From NCBI GenBank assembly GCA_017469745.1, contig JAFUFS010000028.1, positions 62,001 through 126,000 on the forward strand: 64,000 nucleotides of DNA. The letters run 5' to 3'. The position numbers were made by a program, and so were the translations under genes. The notes under the pieces are model-generated. The model did no database searches and was not told the origin of the DNA. It saw only the letters and a list, made by a program, of their open reading frames with translations. The stretch is from Bacteroidales bacterium. Its GTDB lineage: Bacteria; Bacteroidota; Bacteroidia; Bacteroidales; UBA932. This document shows, piece after piece, positions 57,003-64,000 of this stretch; positions within the stretch are counted from its first letter, which is position 1; each line of letters starts with the position of its first letter.

Positions 57003-58130
57003 ATGATGAAAAGAATTCTGATCGCATCGCTTGTCGCATTCACGGCTTTCTGTCTGGGTGCTAGATGCGAGACAATTGACGGCTCGGACAGCAGGATTAC
57101 GTACATAGGCAGGACGGCAGTAAAAGGCAGCAGCGTTTCCTTCGACTGGACAGGGGTCTACCTTCGTGTCAGATTCCAGGGCAATTCCCTGAGTGTCAAG
57201 GTTTCGGACTCCAAGAAAGACTACTACAACGTCTGGCTCGACTCCCCCATGACCCAAAAGGCTGACAAGGTCGTCGCCGTCCACGGCAGCGACTCGACCA
57301 TCGTCCTGTTCAGCACCGAGGAACTTCAGGCAAGGTTCGGGAAGGACCGTAAAGCCTTGCGTGAGCCGCACCAGGTCATTATCCAGAAGCGTACGGAAGG
57401 ATCGCAGGGAACAACAACCATCCATGAGTTCTCAACCGACGGAACCTTCCTCCAGGCAGATGCTCCGAAAGGCAGGGTGATCGAGTTCATCGGCGATTCC
57501 TACACCTGCGGCTACGGCACGGAGGCATCGAACACGGATCGCTTCTCCCCAGAAACCGAAAACCAGAATCTCACCTACGCCTGCGAGACTGCTCGATTCT
57601 TCGATGCCGAACAGATTGTCCTGGCTCATTCCGGTATGGGAATCTGCAGGAACTACAACGGACCTCTGACTGAAGACAACATTGTCGAGCACTATCTCCG
57701 GACTTTCGACCAGGATCCCGACATCGCATGGGACGCACATTCCAGCAGCATCAAACCGGACATGACAGTCATCTACATAGGTACCAATGACTTCTCGAGA
57801 AACATGCAGCCCTCGGAGAAGAAGTTCGTCGCCAACTACATCTCACTTCTCGAGGAAATCAAGGCCAATTACGGCGATGACCATCCAATCCTCTGCATCT
57901 CTCCAAAGCACGACTTCCTTCAGGTCACTTACATCAGGAAAGCCGTTGAGACCTGCGGACTGGCAAATGTCCACTTCCTCGGGCTCTCTAAGATTGTCCA
58001 CAACGAGGTCAGCGACCTCGGAGCCGACGGCCACCCGAACTACAGCGGGCACACCAAGATTGCCTACACCGTAATTCCATGCATCTCCACCATCATGGGC
58101 TGGGAGATGACCGCCAAAGAAATCAAATAA
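57003..58130 (+). CDS. SGNH/GDSL esterase with N-terminal jelly roll, CE2-like
   Basis: 375 residues. Two ATGs at 57003 and 57006 precede a signal peptide (cut near residue 20). A beta-sandwich (about 25-150) is followed by the SGNH domain with S166 in GDSYTCGYG and D342-x-H344 in ADGHPNYSGH. This two-domain order is that of carbohydrate esterase family 2, which removes acetyl groups from plant polysaccharides. It is the first gene of a likely operon with a small membrane protein and an S9 peptidase. Confidence 0.85.
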   Translation: MMKRILIASLVAFTAFCLGARCETIDGSDSRITYIGRTAVKGSSVSFDWTGVYLRVRFQGNSLSVKVSDSKKDYYNVWLDSPMTQKADKVVAVHGSDSTIVLFSTEELQARFGKDRKALREPHQVIIQKRTEGSQGTTTIHEFSTDGTFLQADAPKGRVIEFIGDSYTCGYGTEASNTDRFSPETENQNLTYACETARFFDAEQIVLAHSGMGICRNYNGPLTEDNIVEHYLRTFDQDPDIAWDAHSSSIKPDMTVIYIGTNDFSRNMQPSEKKFVANYISLLEEIKANYGDDHPILCISPKHDFLQVTYIRKAVETCGLANVHFLGLSKIVHNEVSDLGADGHPNYSGHTKIAYTVIPCISTIMGWEMTAKEIK

Positions 58131-58142
58131 GTATTCAGGAAT

Positions 58143-58541
58143 ATGACTACAGGTAAGAAAATTCTCCTTTGGACCCTGCTCGGCCTGATCCTGGCCGCAG
58201 GAATCTTCGTCTACTTCAGGTTCTATTTCGTCTTCGGAGACGGAGTCAAGGCCGGCGAGCTGAACCAGTTCACCTACAAGGGTTATGTCTGGAAAACCTA
58301 TGAAGGCAAGATCATCCAGGCCGGATTCAAGGGATCAGCTCCCAAGACAGGCGGCAACGCTACGATCCAGTCCTACATCTTCGACTTCTCCGTTGCCGAT
58401 GAAGAAGTCGCGAACGAACTTATGAGATGCAGCGGCAAGATCGTCGAGCTGCATTACAAGGAGTACCTTGGAGCACTCCCGTGGAGAGGCATGCAGAAGC
58501 ATGTGGTCGACAAGATAATCTCAGTAACATCCACTGAATAA
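58143..58541 (+). CDS. small membrane-anchored protein of unknown function
   Basis: 132 residues: one N-terminal membrane helix (about 6-27) and a globular domain of about 100 residues with a YKGYVWKTYEGKIIQAGF opening and KIVELHYKEYLGALPWRG near the end. It is a recurrent Bacteroidetes type with no assigned function that I can defend. Its stop overlaps the A of the peptidase ATG, so translational coupling is likely. Confidence 0.75.
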   Translation: MTTGKKILLWTLLGLILAAGIFVYFRFYFVFGDGVKAGELNQFTYKGYVWKTYEGKIIQAGFKGSAPKTGGNATIQSYIFDFSVADEEVANELMRCSGKIVELHYKEYLGALPWRGMQKHVVDKIISVTSTE

Positions 58542-60598
58542 TGAAACGTTTCTTAACATTGATCGCGCTCGCCCTGCCGGTGGCAGCGTTTGCGCAGACC
58601 GGGGTTGTGGCAACGCATCCCGAGAACAACGAGGGCAGGATGCTCACCATGGAAGAAGCCGTCATGGGCATGGGTACAAGACCCCAGGCGGTCGCTGCCA
58701 TGTGGGTCGATGCCAACACCTATGTCTGCATGGAAGGCCGGGAAATGAAGGCCTACGATGCCATCACCGGAAAAGAAGTCGAATACAAGGCTGAAGGCCG
58801 CGGAGCCCAGGGTCCTATGCGAGGCGGAATGCGCGGAGCCATCCCCAACAAGAATGGCATCACTGCCTTCACCAAGGGCCAGAGCCTGTACATCAATGAC
58901 AAGGGCACCGAAACCTGCGTCGCCCAGAATGAAAGCGACCAGATCACCTACGGCCAGAGTGTCAGCCGCAACGAGTTCGGAATCAACGGCGGAATCTTCT
59001 GGTCCCCCTGCGGAGGGAAGCTCGCATTCTACCGCAAAGATGAGAGCAGGGTGACTGACTTCCCTCTCCTCGACATCTCCACCAGGACCGGAACCTTGAA
59101 GAGCATCAAGTACCCGATGAACGGAATGGAAAGCGAGGAAATCAAGCTGGGAATATATGACCTGGATTCCAAGCAGACAGTCTGGTGCGACGTGACTGAT
59201 TTCGGTTATGACCGCTACCTCTGCAACATCAGCTGGTCCCCGGACGACAGGTACGTCTTCATCCAGGTTCTTGACAGGACCCAGAAGCACATGAAGTTCA
59301 ACATGTACAGGGCTTCTGACGGAGCCTTCGTCCGCACCCTCTTCACTGAAGACGACGACCGCTACGTGGAACCTTCGGATCCTGTGCGCTTCCTCAAGGA
59401 TTCCTATTCATTCATCTACACGTCCAACGTGCGCGACGGCTACAGGAATCTCTACCTCTGCGACACCCTCGGCACCATCAGGCGCCTTACTTCCGTCGAT
59501 GCCGACGTAGCTTACGTGACCAATGACGGAACCAACGTATTCTACACTTCTGCCGAAGTCTCCCCCGTCGAGAACCATCTTTTCAAGATCTCCGTCACCG
59601 GTCTCAAGGGCCGCCGCGGAGCAGAAAACCTTGCCAAGGCCAAGTTCGGCAAACCAGTGAGGCTCACTTCCGAGGAAGGCTGGCACAGCGTCACCCTCAG
59701 CGAGGACTGCAAGAAGTTCATCGACAGGTACAGCAGCTTCAACGTACCTTCCGTGACCCAGGTAAAGACCACCGACGGCAAGCTTCTCCGCGAAATCGGA
59801 AGGGCCGACGATCCTCTCAAGGCTTTCAAGACCGGAAAGATCATGCTCGGCACCGTGAAGAGTGCTGACGGACAGTACGACAACTGGTACCGCCTCTTCC
59901 TCCCGGCCGACTTCGATCCTGCCAAGAAGTATCCCGTCCTCCTCTACGTCTACGGCGGTCCCCACTCACAGCTTGTGAAGGACAGCTGGCTCGGAGGAAT
60001 CAGCATGTGGGAGCTCCTGATGGCCCAGAAGGGCTGCATCGTCTACATCCAGGACAACCGCGGAACCCAGAACAGGGGTGAGGAATTCGAAAAGGCGATC
60101 CACCGTCACTGCGGCCAGAACGAGATGGCGGACCAGATGGTAGGTATCAACATGCTCAAGTCCCTCCCCTTCGTGGATTCCGAAAGGATCGGCGTCCATG
60201 GTTGGAGCTACGGCGGTTTCATGACGATTTCACTGATGACCCACTATCCGGAAACCTTCAAGGTAGGAGTAGCCGGTGGCCCTGTCATCGACTGGAAATG
60301 GTACGAGGTGATGTACGGAGAGCGCTACATGGACACTCCCGAGACTAATCCTGAAGGTTTCAAGCAGACCAGCCTTATCGAGAACGCCACGAACCTCAAG
60401 GGCAAACTCCTCATCTGCCAGGGTGCCATCGACAACACCGTGGTCTGGGAGCACAGTCTCAGTTTCGTGCAGAAATGCATAGAGAACAACATCCAGCTGG
60501 ACTACTTCCCCTATCCACGTTCAGAGCACAACGTAGGAGGCAGGTGGAGGATCCACCTGATGGACAAGGTCACGGATTACTTCGACCTCTATCTATAA
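58541..60598 (+). CDS. S9-family peptidase (dipeptidyl peptidase IV-like)
   Basis: 685 residues with a signal peptide (cut near A18), an N-terminal beta-propeller (about 30-430) and an alpha/beta hydrolase domain. The catalytic triad is S556 (GWSYGG), D631 (GAIDNTV) and H663 (SEHNV). Such enzymes release N-terminal dipeptides, often ending in Pro or Ala, in the periplasm. It is the last gene of the esterase operon. A broken transporter lies convergent downstream. Confidence 0.9.
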   Translation: MKRFLTLIALALPVAAFAQTGVVATHPENNEGRMLTMEEAVMGMGTRPQAVAAMWVDANTYVCMEGREMKAYDAITGKEVEYKAEGRGAQGPMRGGMRGAIPNKNGITAFTKGQSLYINDKGTETCVAQNESDQITYGQSVSRNEFGINGGIFWSPCGGKLAFYRKDESRVTDFPLLDISTRTGTLKSIKYPMNGMESEEIKLGIYDLDSKQTVWCDVTDFGYDRYLCNISWSPDDRYVFIQVLDRTQKHMKFNMYRASDGAFVRTLFTEDDDRYVEPSDPVRFLKDSYSFIYTSNVRDGYRNLYLCDTLGTIRRLTSVDADVAYVTNDGTNVFYTSAEVSPVENHLFKISVTGLKGRRGAENLAKAKFGKPVRLTSEEGWHSVTLSEDCKKFIDRYSSFNVPSVTQVKTTDGKLLREIGRADDPLKAFKTGKIMLGTVKSADGQYDNWYRLFLPADFDPAKKYPVLLYVYGGPHSQLVKDSWLGGISMWELLMAQKGCIVYIQDNRGTQNRGEEFEKAIHRHCGQNEMADQMVGINMLKSLPFVDSERIGVHGWSYGGFMTISLMTHYPETFKVGVAGGPVIDWKWYEVMYGERYMDTPETNPEGFKQTSLIENATNLKGKLLICQGAIDNTVVWEHSLSFVQKCIENNIQLDYFPYPRSEHNVGGRWRIHLMDKVTDYFDLYL

Positions 60599-60612
60599 AG
60601 AAAAATACTTCC

Positions 60613-61040
60613 TTATTCTGAAATCGGCTCGTACTTCGGTGCGAGCGATTTCATTACTACCCAACCGATAAGGTAGGCTACGGCGCAGTAGCAGAAGATG
60701 ATGAAGTAGCCGGCGGGCTTGCCTTCGAATCCCATGAAGTGCATGTTGGACTCGCCGGCATAGACGAACAGGTGTCCGGCCACTTTTTGGAACAGGAAGG
60801 AACTGATGCAGATCACGGGGAACCAGGGCGAGATGTTTCGAGAGGCTGGGCGAAAGCATAGACAATCGCAAATACAGCGGCGATGTTACCGTAATTGATT
60901 TCGTTCCAGTGGACTTCGGGCTTGATGAATTCATCCCAAGTGAGCTACAGTACCTGACGGTCCAGATAGTTGACCGTGGTGGCGAAAAAGATCATGGCAC
61001 AGATAACCCACCTGTAATTGGTCATTTTCTCTTTGTTCAT
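60613..61040 (-). pseudogene. remnant of an MFS transporter (hexuronate/ExuT-like)
   Basis: On the minus strand, ATG 61040 opens MTNYRWVICAMIFF and TVNYLDRQVL, the first helix and its signature from hexuronate-type MFS porters, but TAG at 60945-60947 stops it at codon 32. About 30 codons further it runs into a deletion junction near 60830-60840. Beyond that, in another frame, are the last ~75 residues of the same family (ISPWFPVICISS to KYEPISE). Roughly 300 middle residues are missing. Nonsense codon, deletion and frameshift together leave no doubt that the gene is dead. Confidence 0.85.
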
Positions 61041-61061
61041 GATCAGTGGCTGATTGGTTCA

Positions 61062-61069
61062 CAAATATA
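61062..61069 (-). promoter_or_regulatory. surviving promoter -7 element of the MFS pseudogene (TATATTTG)
   Basis: An exact TAnnTTTG match on the minus strand 21 bases upstream of the dead transporter's ATG. Confidence 0.5.
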
Positions 61070-61094
61070 CAAATTAAAATATCTACCATTCCCA

Positions 61095-61123
61095 TTGTAA
61101 ATCCGCGGAAAATCGTAAATTTG
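61095..61123 (+). promoter_or_regulatory. promoter of the EF-hand protein gene
   Basis: TTG at 61095-61097, an 18-base spacer and TAAATTTG at 61116-61123, 50 bases before the ATG. Confidence 0.65.
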
Positions 61124-61173
61124 TGCAGAGACACTCTAACTGAATCATAGTCAACAACCAAATCAATAAAACA

Positions 61174-61626
61174 ATGGCTTTTTCTTTAAATGACATCATC
61201 AAGCAGCAGGTCAGCTCTGCCGTAGGCGGCATCGAGATCCCTGCCGCAGTCAAGAACCAGGTTCTTGGCGGTCTTTCCGATTCCATCCTCGGCAGCCTCA
61301 CCCAGACTGCAACCAAGGCCGGTGGCATCAACATCATCAAGGACCTCTTCGGCGGCAAGACTCCTGTCGAGAGCAGCCCGGTCACCCAACTGGCAGGCAA
61401 CCTGTTCAACACAAACGTCCTGAAGAAATTGGGACTTGGAGCCGTCCTTGGAACAGCCCTCACAAAACTCATCCCCAACATCCTGGGAGGAGTGACCAAG
61501 GTGTTCAAGGATCAGAACGGTGACGGCAAGGTCGACATGAACGACATCCTTATCGCTCTCGGAGGTTCGGGACTCGGCAAGGGAATCGTCTCAAGCGTGC
61601 TTGGCGGTCTTTTCGGAAGGAAGTAA
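61174..61626 (+). CDS. small glycine-rich protein with an EF-hand/dockerin-type calcium loop
   Basis: 150 residues without a signal peptide, rich in Gly, Leu and Val, with amphipathic and hydrophobic stretches (about 90-110 and 128-147). One clear calcium loop, D-Q-N-G-D-G-K-V-D-M-N-D, lies near residues 112-123, with D, N, D, D and D at the expected ligand positions. I do not recognise the family. It has its own promoter and its stop is two bases from the stop of the convergent DUF1460 gene. Confidence 0.7.
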   Translation: MAFSLNDIIKQQVSSAVGGIEIPAAVKNQVLGGLSDSILGSLTQTATKAGGINIIKDLFGGKTPVESSPVTQLAGNLFNTNVLKKLGLGAVLGTALTKLIPNILGGVTKVFKDQNGDGKVDMNDILIALGGSGLGKGIVSSVLGGLFGRK

Positions 61627-61628
61627 GA

Positions 61629-62507
61629 CTACAAAGGTCTGACGACCTTGATTCCAGAAAGGTTGGAACGGGAGCTGACGTATTCTTCAATCGTCTGTCT
61701 GTCGATTTCAACCTTTCCGTCTTTCTGGGAGGCATGGATGAAACCCACCCGGCCATCCTTGACATAAGCGATTGCAACATGGGCTATGTCCAGCCCCTTG
61801 ACATTGGAGACATAACAGATTATGTCTCCTGTTTTTATCCCAGCAGCAGCCGATGCTACCTTGGACTTGGGGATAAAAGTCATCGGCTCCTTGTTGAGAG
61901 CTTCCTCAATCTCCGTTATCTTCTTGAGGTCAAGAGCAGCCCTCGGGATGTTGTCCGCATCCACCAACTGCTTGTAGCTCTTGTAGTTCTGCGACATGAA
62001 GTTGATCGGATGATCGTTTACCTCACCTCCGAGTTCCAGGGTGATGTCTTTGAGGACGCCTTCCTGACGGCGGATCCATTCAGTCGTGTAATGAATCCTG
62101 TCTCCGTAGGTGTACGGAGGTTTACAGCGATACCTCGTGCGAGCAACATGGGAGGCATAGTCCTCGAACGACGATGATCCATCCCGGACGGTCAGGGCGA
62201 GATTGAGGCATGTTTCCACAAAGAGTATGCAGTCCGTCTTAGTAAGGTAGATCCTTAGCTGTTCATGAATAGGATCCTCCTCCAGAGTGCCTGCGACATA
62301 GGGCGTGCCCATAAGTTCCATGGCAGCCCTTACCATGAGTTCAGGTACAGGGAAATCCTTCCCTGCTCCGGACTCGGACAGGAGTGACTTCATCACTTTC
62401 TCAGCCAAGGCACGGTCTGCTCCGGTTGTTATGTACTTCTGTCCGAAAGAAAACTGGCAGGACAGCATGGCAAATAGCGCCATGAGAAGGGTCATTATCC
62501 TTTTCAT
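61629..62507 (-). CDS. DUF1460, N-acetylmuramoyl-L-alanine amidase-like protein
   Basis: 292 residues with a signal peptide (cut near residue 22). The NlpC/P60-like active site is C93 in TDCILFVE, with His residues in DIAHVAI and FIHAS as partners. Members described in Bacteroides cut the bond between MurNAc and L-Ala in peptidoglycan. It lies 27 bases downstream of the large surface-protein gene and could share its transcript. Confidence 0.85.
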   Translation of the reverse strand: MKRIMTLLMALFAMLSCQFSFGQKYITTGADRALAEKVMKSLLSESGAGKDFPVPELMVRAAMELMGTPYVAGTLEEDPIHEQLRIYLTKTDCILFVETCLNLALTVRDGSSSFEDYASHVARTRYRCKPPYTYGDRIHYTTEWIRRQEGVLKDITLELGGEVNDHPINFMSQNYKSYKQLVDADNIPRAALDLKKITEIEEALNKEPMTFIPKSKVASAAAGIKTGDIICYVSNVKGLDIAHVAIAYVKDGRVGFIHASQKDGKVEIDRQTIEEYVSSRSNLSGIKVVRPL

Positions 62508-62534
62508 GACGCTAAAATAAGCAATTATTCCCGA

Positions 62535-64000
62535 TTATTCTCCCGATTTGTCCTCAGTCTTGTCGATTGCACATCCGAACAGGAAGGCAGTTCCGTTACC
62601 CCGCTCATCATCAGCTGAAGCATTGTAGACGAAAGTGTCATCAAGTCCATTGAAAATCACGAAGTTGCCGCCGACATCATCAATCGTGGTGGAAAATGCG
62701 TCGTAAATGTCAGTGAACACCACCGGTTCCTTCCATGAGATCCCGGTCTTGGAATCGATCAGGGAACCGTTGAAGAATCCCTTGGCCCTGAAAACGGAGA
62801 AGGACGTTGAAGGCCTGTTGGATAAATCCTTGTAACGGCAATAGTCATAAATGAACCGGTCGTCCTCCCATCTGCCGCTGTAACCGTCTGCCACCTCGAG
62901 GGCATCGATCGCTCCCCAGTCAAGTTCGAAAGTCAGCGTAGTATGCCCGCTTTTCCAGACATAGGAAGCCTTCCTGACATTCGATGGAAACTGTGTGATC
63001 GACGGAATATGTACCTCCTTGACCTCGTCTGAAACGACCAGTCCATAGTCCGGCTTGTAACTGGCTTTCAAAAGAGTCCCCCTGTTGAAATAAGTGAATG
63101 TGTCGTACACTCCGATCACTTTGGGATTCTCTCCGTCACCGAAGGAAGGCGAAGCGAACCACTCCTCTCCGACTGCCCTCGCAAAGCCGGGAACATCACC
63201 TTCAAACAGGTTGGCCATCGTGCTGAAGCATTCAAGTATGTCAGAATCCGTTGAAGAAGCCGGCGGCAGCTTGTTCGACACACCGGATGCCGTTTTATAC
63301 TTCTTTCTGAGGAAGAGGGCCGCACCTTCATTGCGGTAGTACTTGTAGACATCAGGTACATTGTGAGCGAATCCTACTCCCCTGTAATCATCTACATAGC
63401 CACTCTGGTAGTTCTGGAGAAAAGCAGTATCCTCCATCATCCCTTCGACAATCCTGTGGATTTCATACCTGACAATCGAATTCCTTTTCCGGAGGGCGCC
63501 ACCGATCAGTGTCATCTCCAGATCGACCTGGTACGGGACCTTGCATGTGGAAGCGATCCTCTCAGGCTCTGCCACGACTGTCTCGCCGAAAGAGAATGAA
63601 GAGGGTTTCACACCTGAACTGATGTCGTCCGGATCGTCGGCTGCAGACGGGGCCCCGGCGTACCATTCCGGTAGTTCGGATCTTGTAAGATAGATGTAAC
63701 CCGAAGAGTCTGAAGTCTTGGTGTAGGTCCTGCTACCGTCCATGGTAGTGAAGGTTACCTCGCATCCTGGAATGATGACCGGGCCCGGGCCCGTCACGAT
63801 GAATGCGGCTCCGCCGGAGAAAGGATTGACATATTCATAGGAAGTCGCGCCGCCGGAAGTGACGCTCAGCGCTATTACCGGGGCCACGTTGTACTTGTCC
63901 TTGTCCACCCGTTCGGTGTACAAGGTGTCTGCAACGGACACTGTTCCACTGACTCCGTCTTTGCCATCCTTGCCATCCTTTCCGTCTTTACCATCCTTTC
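62535..64000 (-). CDS. surface protein with collagen-like Lys-Asp-Gly repeats (partial, C-terminal part)
   Basis: About 488 codons are visible; the 5' part lies beyond the right edge. The first visible residues are five perfect Lys-Asp-Gly triplets (about 63955-63998), a collagen-like run usual just after the coiled-coil N-terminus of Bacteroidetes surface lipoproteins. A beta-rich region (about 30-130) and an unrecognised C-terminal domain follow, with VRYEIHRIVEGMMEDTAFLQNY near the middle. It has no catalytic motif. An apparent GTG start at 63941 lies within this frame and is not the true start. A surface or adhesin-like role is inferred. Confidence 0.75.
   Translation of the reverse strand, partial: KDGKDGKDGKDGKDGVSGTVSVADTLYTERVDKDKYNVAPVIALSVTSGGATSYEYVNPFSGGAAFIVTGPGPVIIPGCEVTFTTMDGSRTYTKTSDSSGYIYLTRSELPEWYAGAPSAADDPDDISSGVKPSSFSFGETVVAEPERIASTCKVPYQVDLEMTLIGGALRKRNSIVRYEIHRIVEGMMEDTAFLQNYQSGYVDDYRGVGFAHNVPDVYKYYRNEGAALFLRKKYKTASGVSNKLPPASSTDSDILECFSTMANLFEGDVPGFARAVGEEWFASPSFGDGENPKVIGVYDTFTYFNRGTLLKASYKPDYGLVVSDEVKEVHIPSITQFPSNVRKASYVWKSGHTTLTFELDWGAIDALEVADGYSGRWEDDRFIYDYCRYKDLSNRPSTSFSVFRAKGFFNGSLIDSKTGISWKEPVVFTDIYDAFSTTIDDVGGNFVIFNGLDDTFVYNASADDERGNGTAFLFGCAIDKTEDKSGE

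Overview
The window comes from a Bacteroidales-type bacterium of fairly high GC. At least a dozen promoters fit the Bacteroidetes pattern TTG-N18..20-TAnnTTTG. SusC/SusD-type outer-membrane proteins, Bacteroidetes lipoprotein signals (Cys followed by acidic/Lys residues), OadG-, BACON- and GSCFA-type proteins, ribosomal protein L31 of type B and a V-type ATPase operon with a DUF2764 protein point the same way. Frequent AGG arginine codons and the gene mix would suit an uncultured gut or rumen lineage, but genus-level placement is inference. I see no phage, transposase, integrase or CRISPR array.

Layout. 1-1.7 kb: edge of an alpha-L-rhamnosidase (GH106) with a gamma-glutamyl hydrolase. 1.9-7.6 kb: a CobW GTPase, divergent from a cell-division and RNA block (coiled-coil protein, zapA, probable 6S RNA, rny) and a DsbD-like reductase that carries an in-frame 81-bp palindromic insert. 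7.6-13.1 kb: Tat phosphodiesterase, GH32 fructan hydrolase and, divergently, sugar permease, ROK kinase and SIS isomerase. 13.1-16.9 kb: rhaA and rhaB with a divergent AraC regulator. 16.9-22.1 kb: 5'-nucleotidase, GSCFA protein, ffh, lysA. 22.2-25.5 kb: AraC-like protein and an ABC/GntR/DUF2807 operon with a YtrA-like operator.

25.5-34.9 kb: an outer-membrane uptake locus (phosphoesterase lipoprotein, SusC, SusD, BACON surface lipoprotein) in which susC is broken by one in-frame TAA. 34.9-40.2 kb: pdxB, a DciA-like gene and recF, divergent from a TPR protein, yebC and a PagL-like deacylase. 40.2-44.4 kb: a complete sodium-pumping methylmalonyl-CoA decarboxylase operon (alpha, LTD-OadG fusion, biotin carrier, beta). 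44.4-51.6 kb: a V-type ATPase operon (E, DUF2764, A, B, D, I, K) whose rotor subunit keeps sodium-binding residues, followed closely by a hexosephosphate mutase and a NamZ-family protein. 54.2-55.8 kb: rpmE2, tRNA-Glu(CUC) and rhaT. 55.8-64 kb: porin, CE2-like esterase, small membrane protein, S9 peptidase, the wreck of an MFS transporter, an EF-hand protein, a DUF1460 amidase-like protein and a collagen-like surface protein running off the right edge.

How it fits together. The cell probably takes up and ferments plant sugars (rhamnose, fructose) and makes or uses propionate through methylmalonyl-CoA. The decarboxylase operon would export Na+ and the neighbouring V-type ATPase appears built to exchange Na+ against ATP, so the two adjacent operons read as one sodium-energy module. 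Rhamnose functions (GH106, rhaAB plus regulator, rhaT) lie in three separate places.
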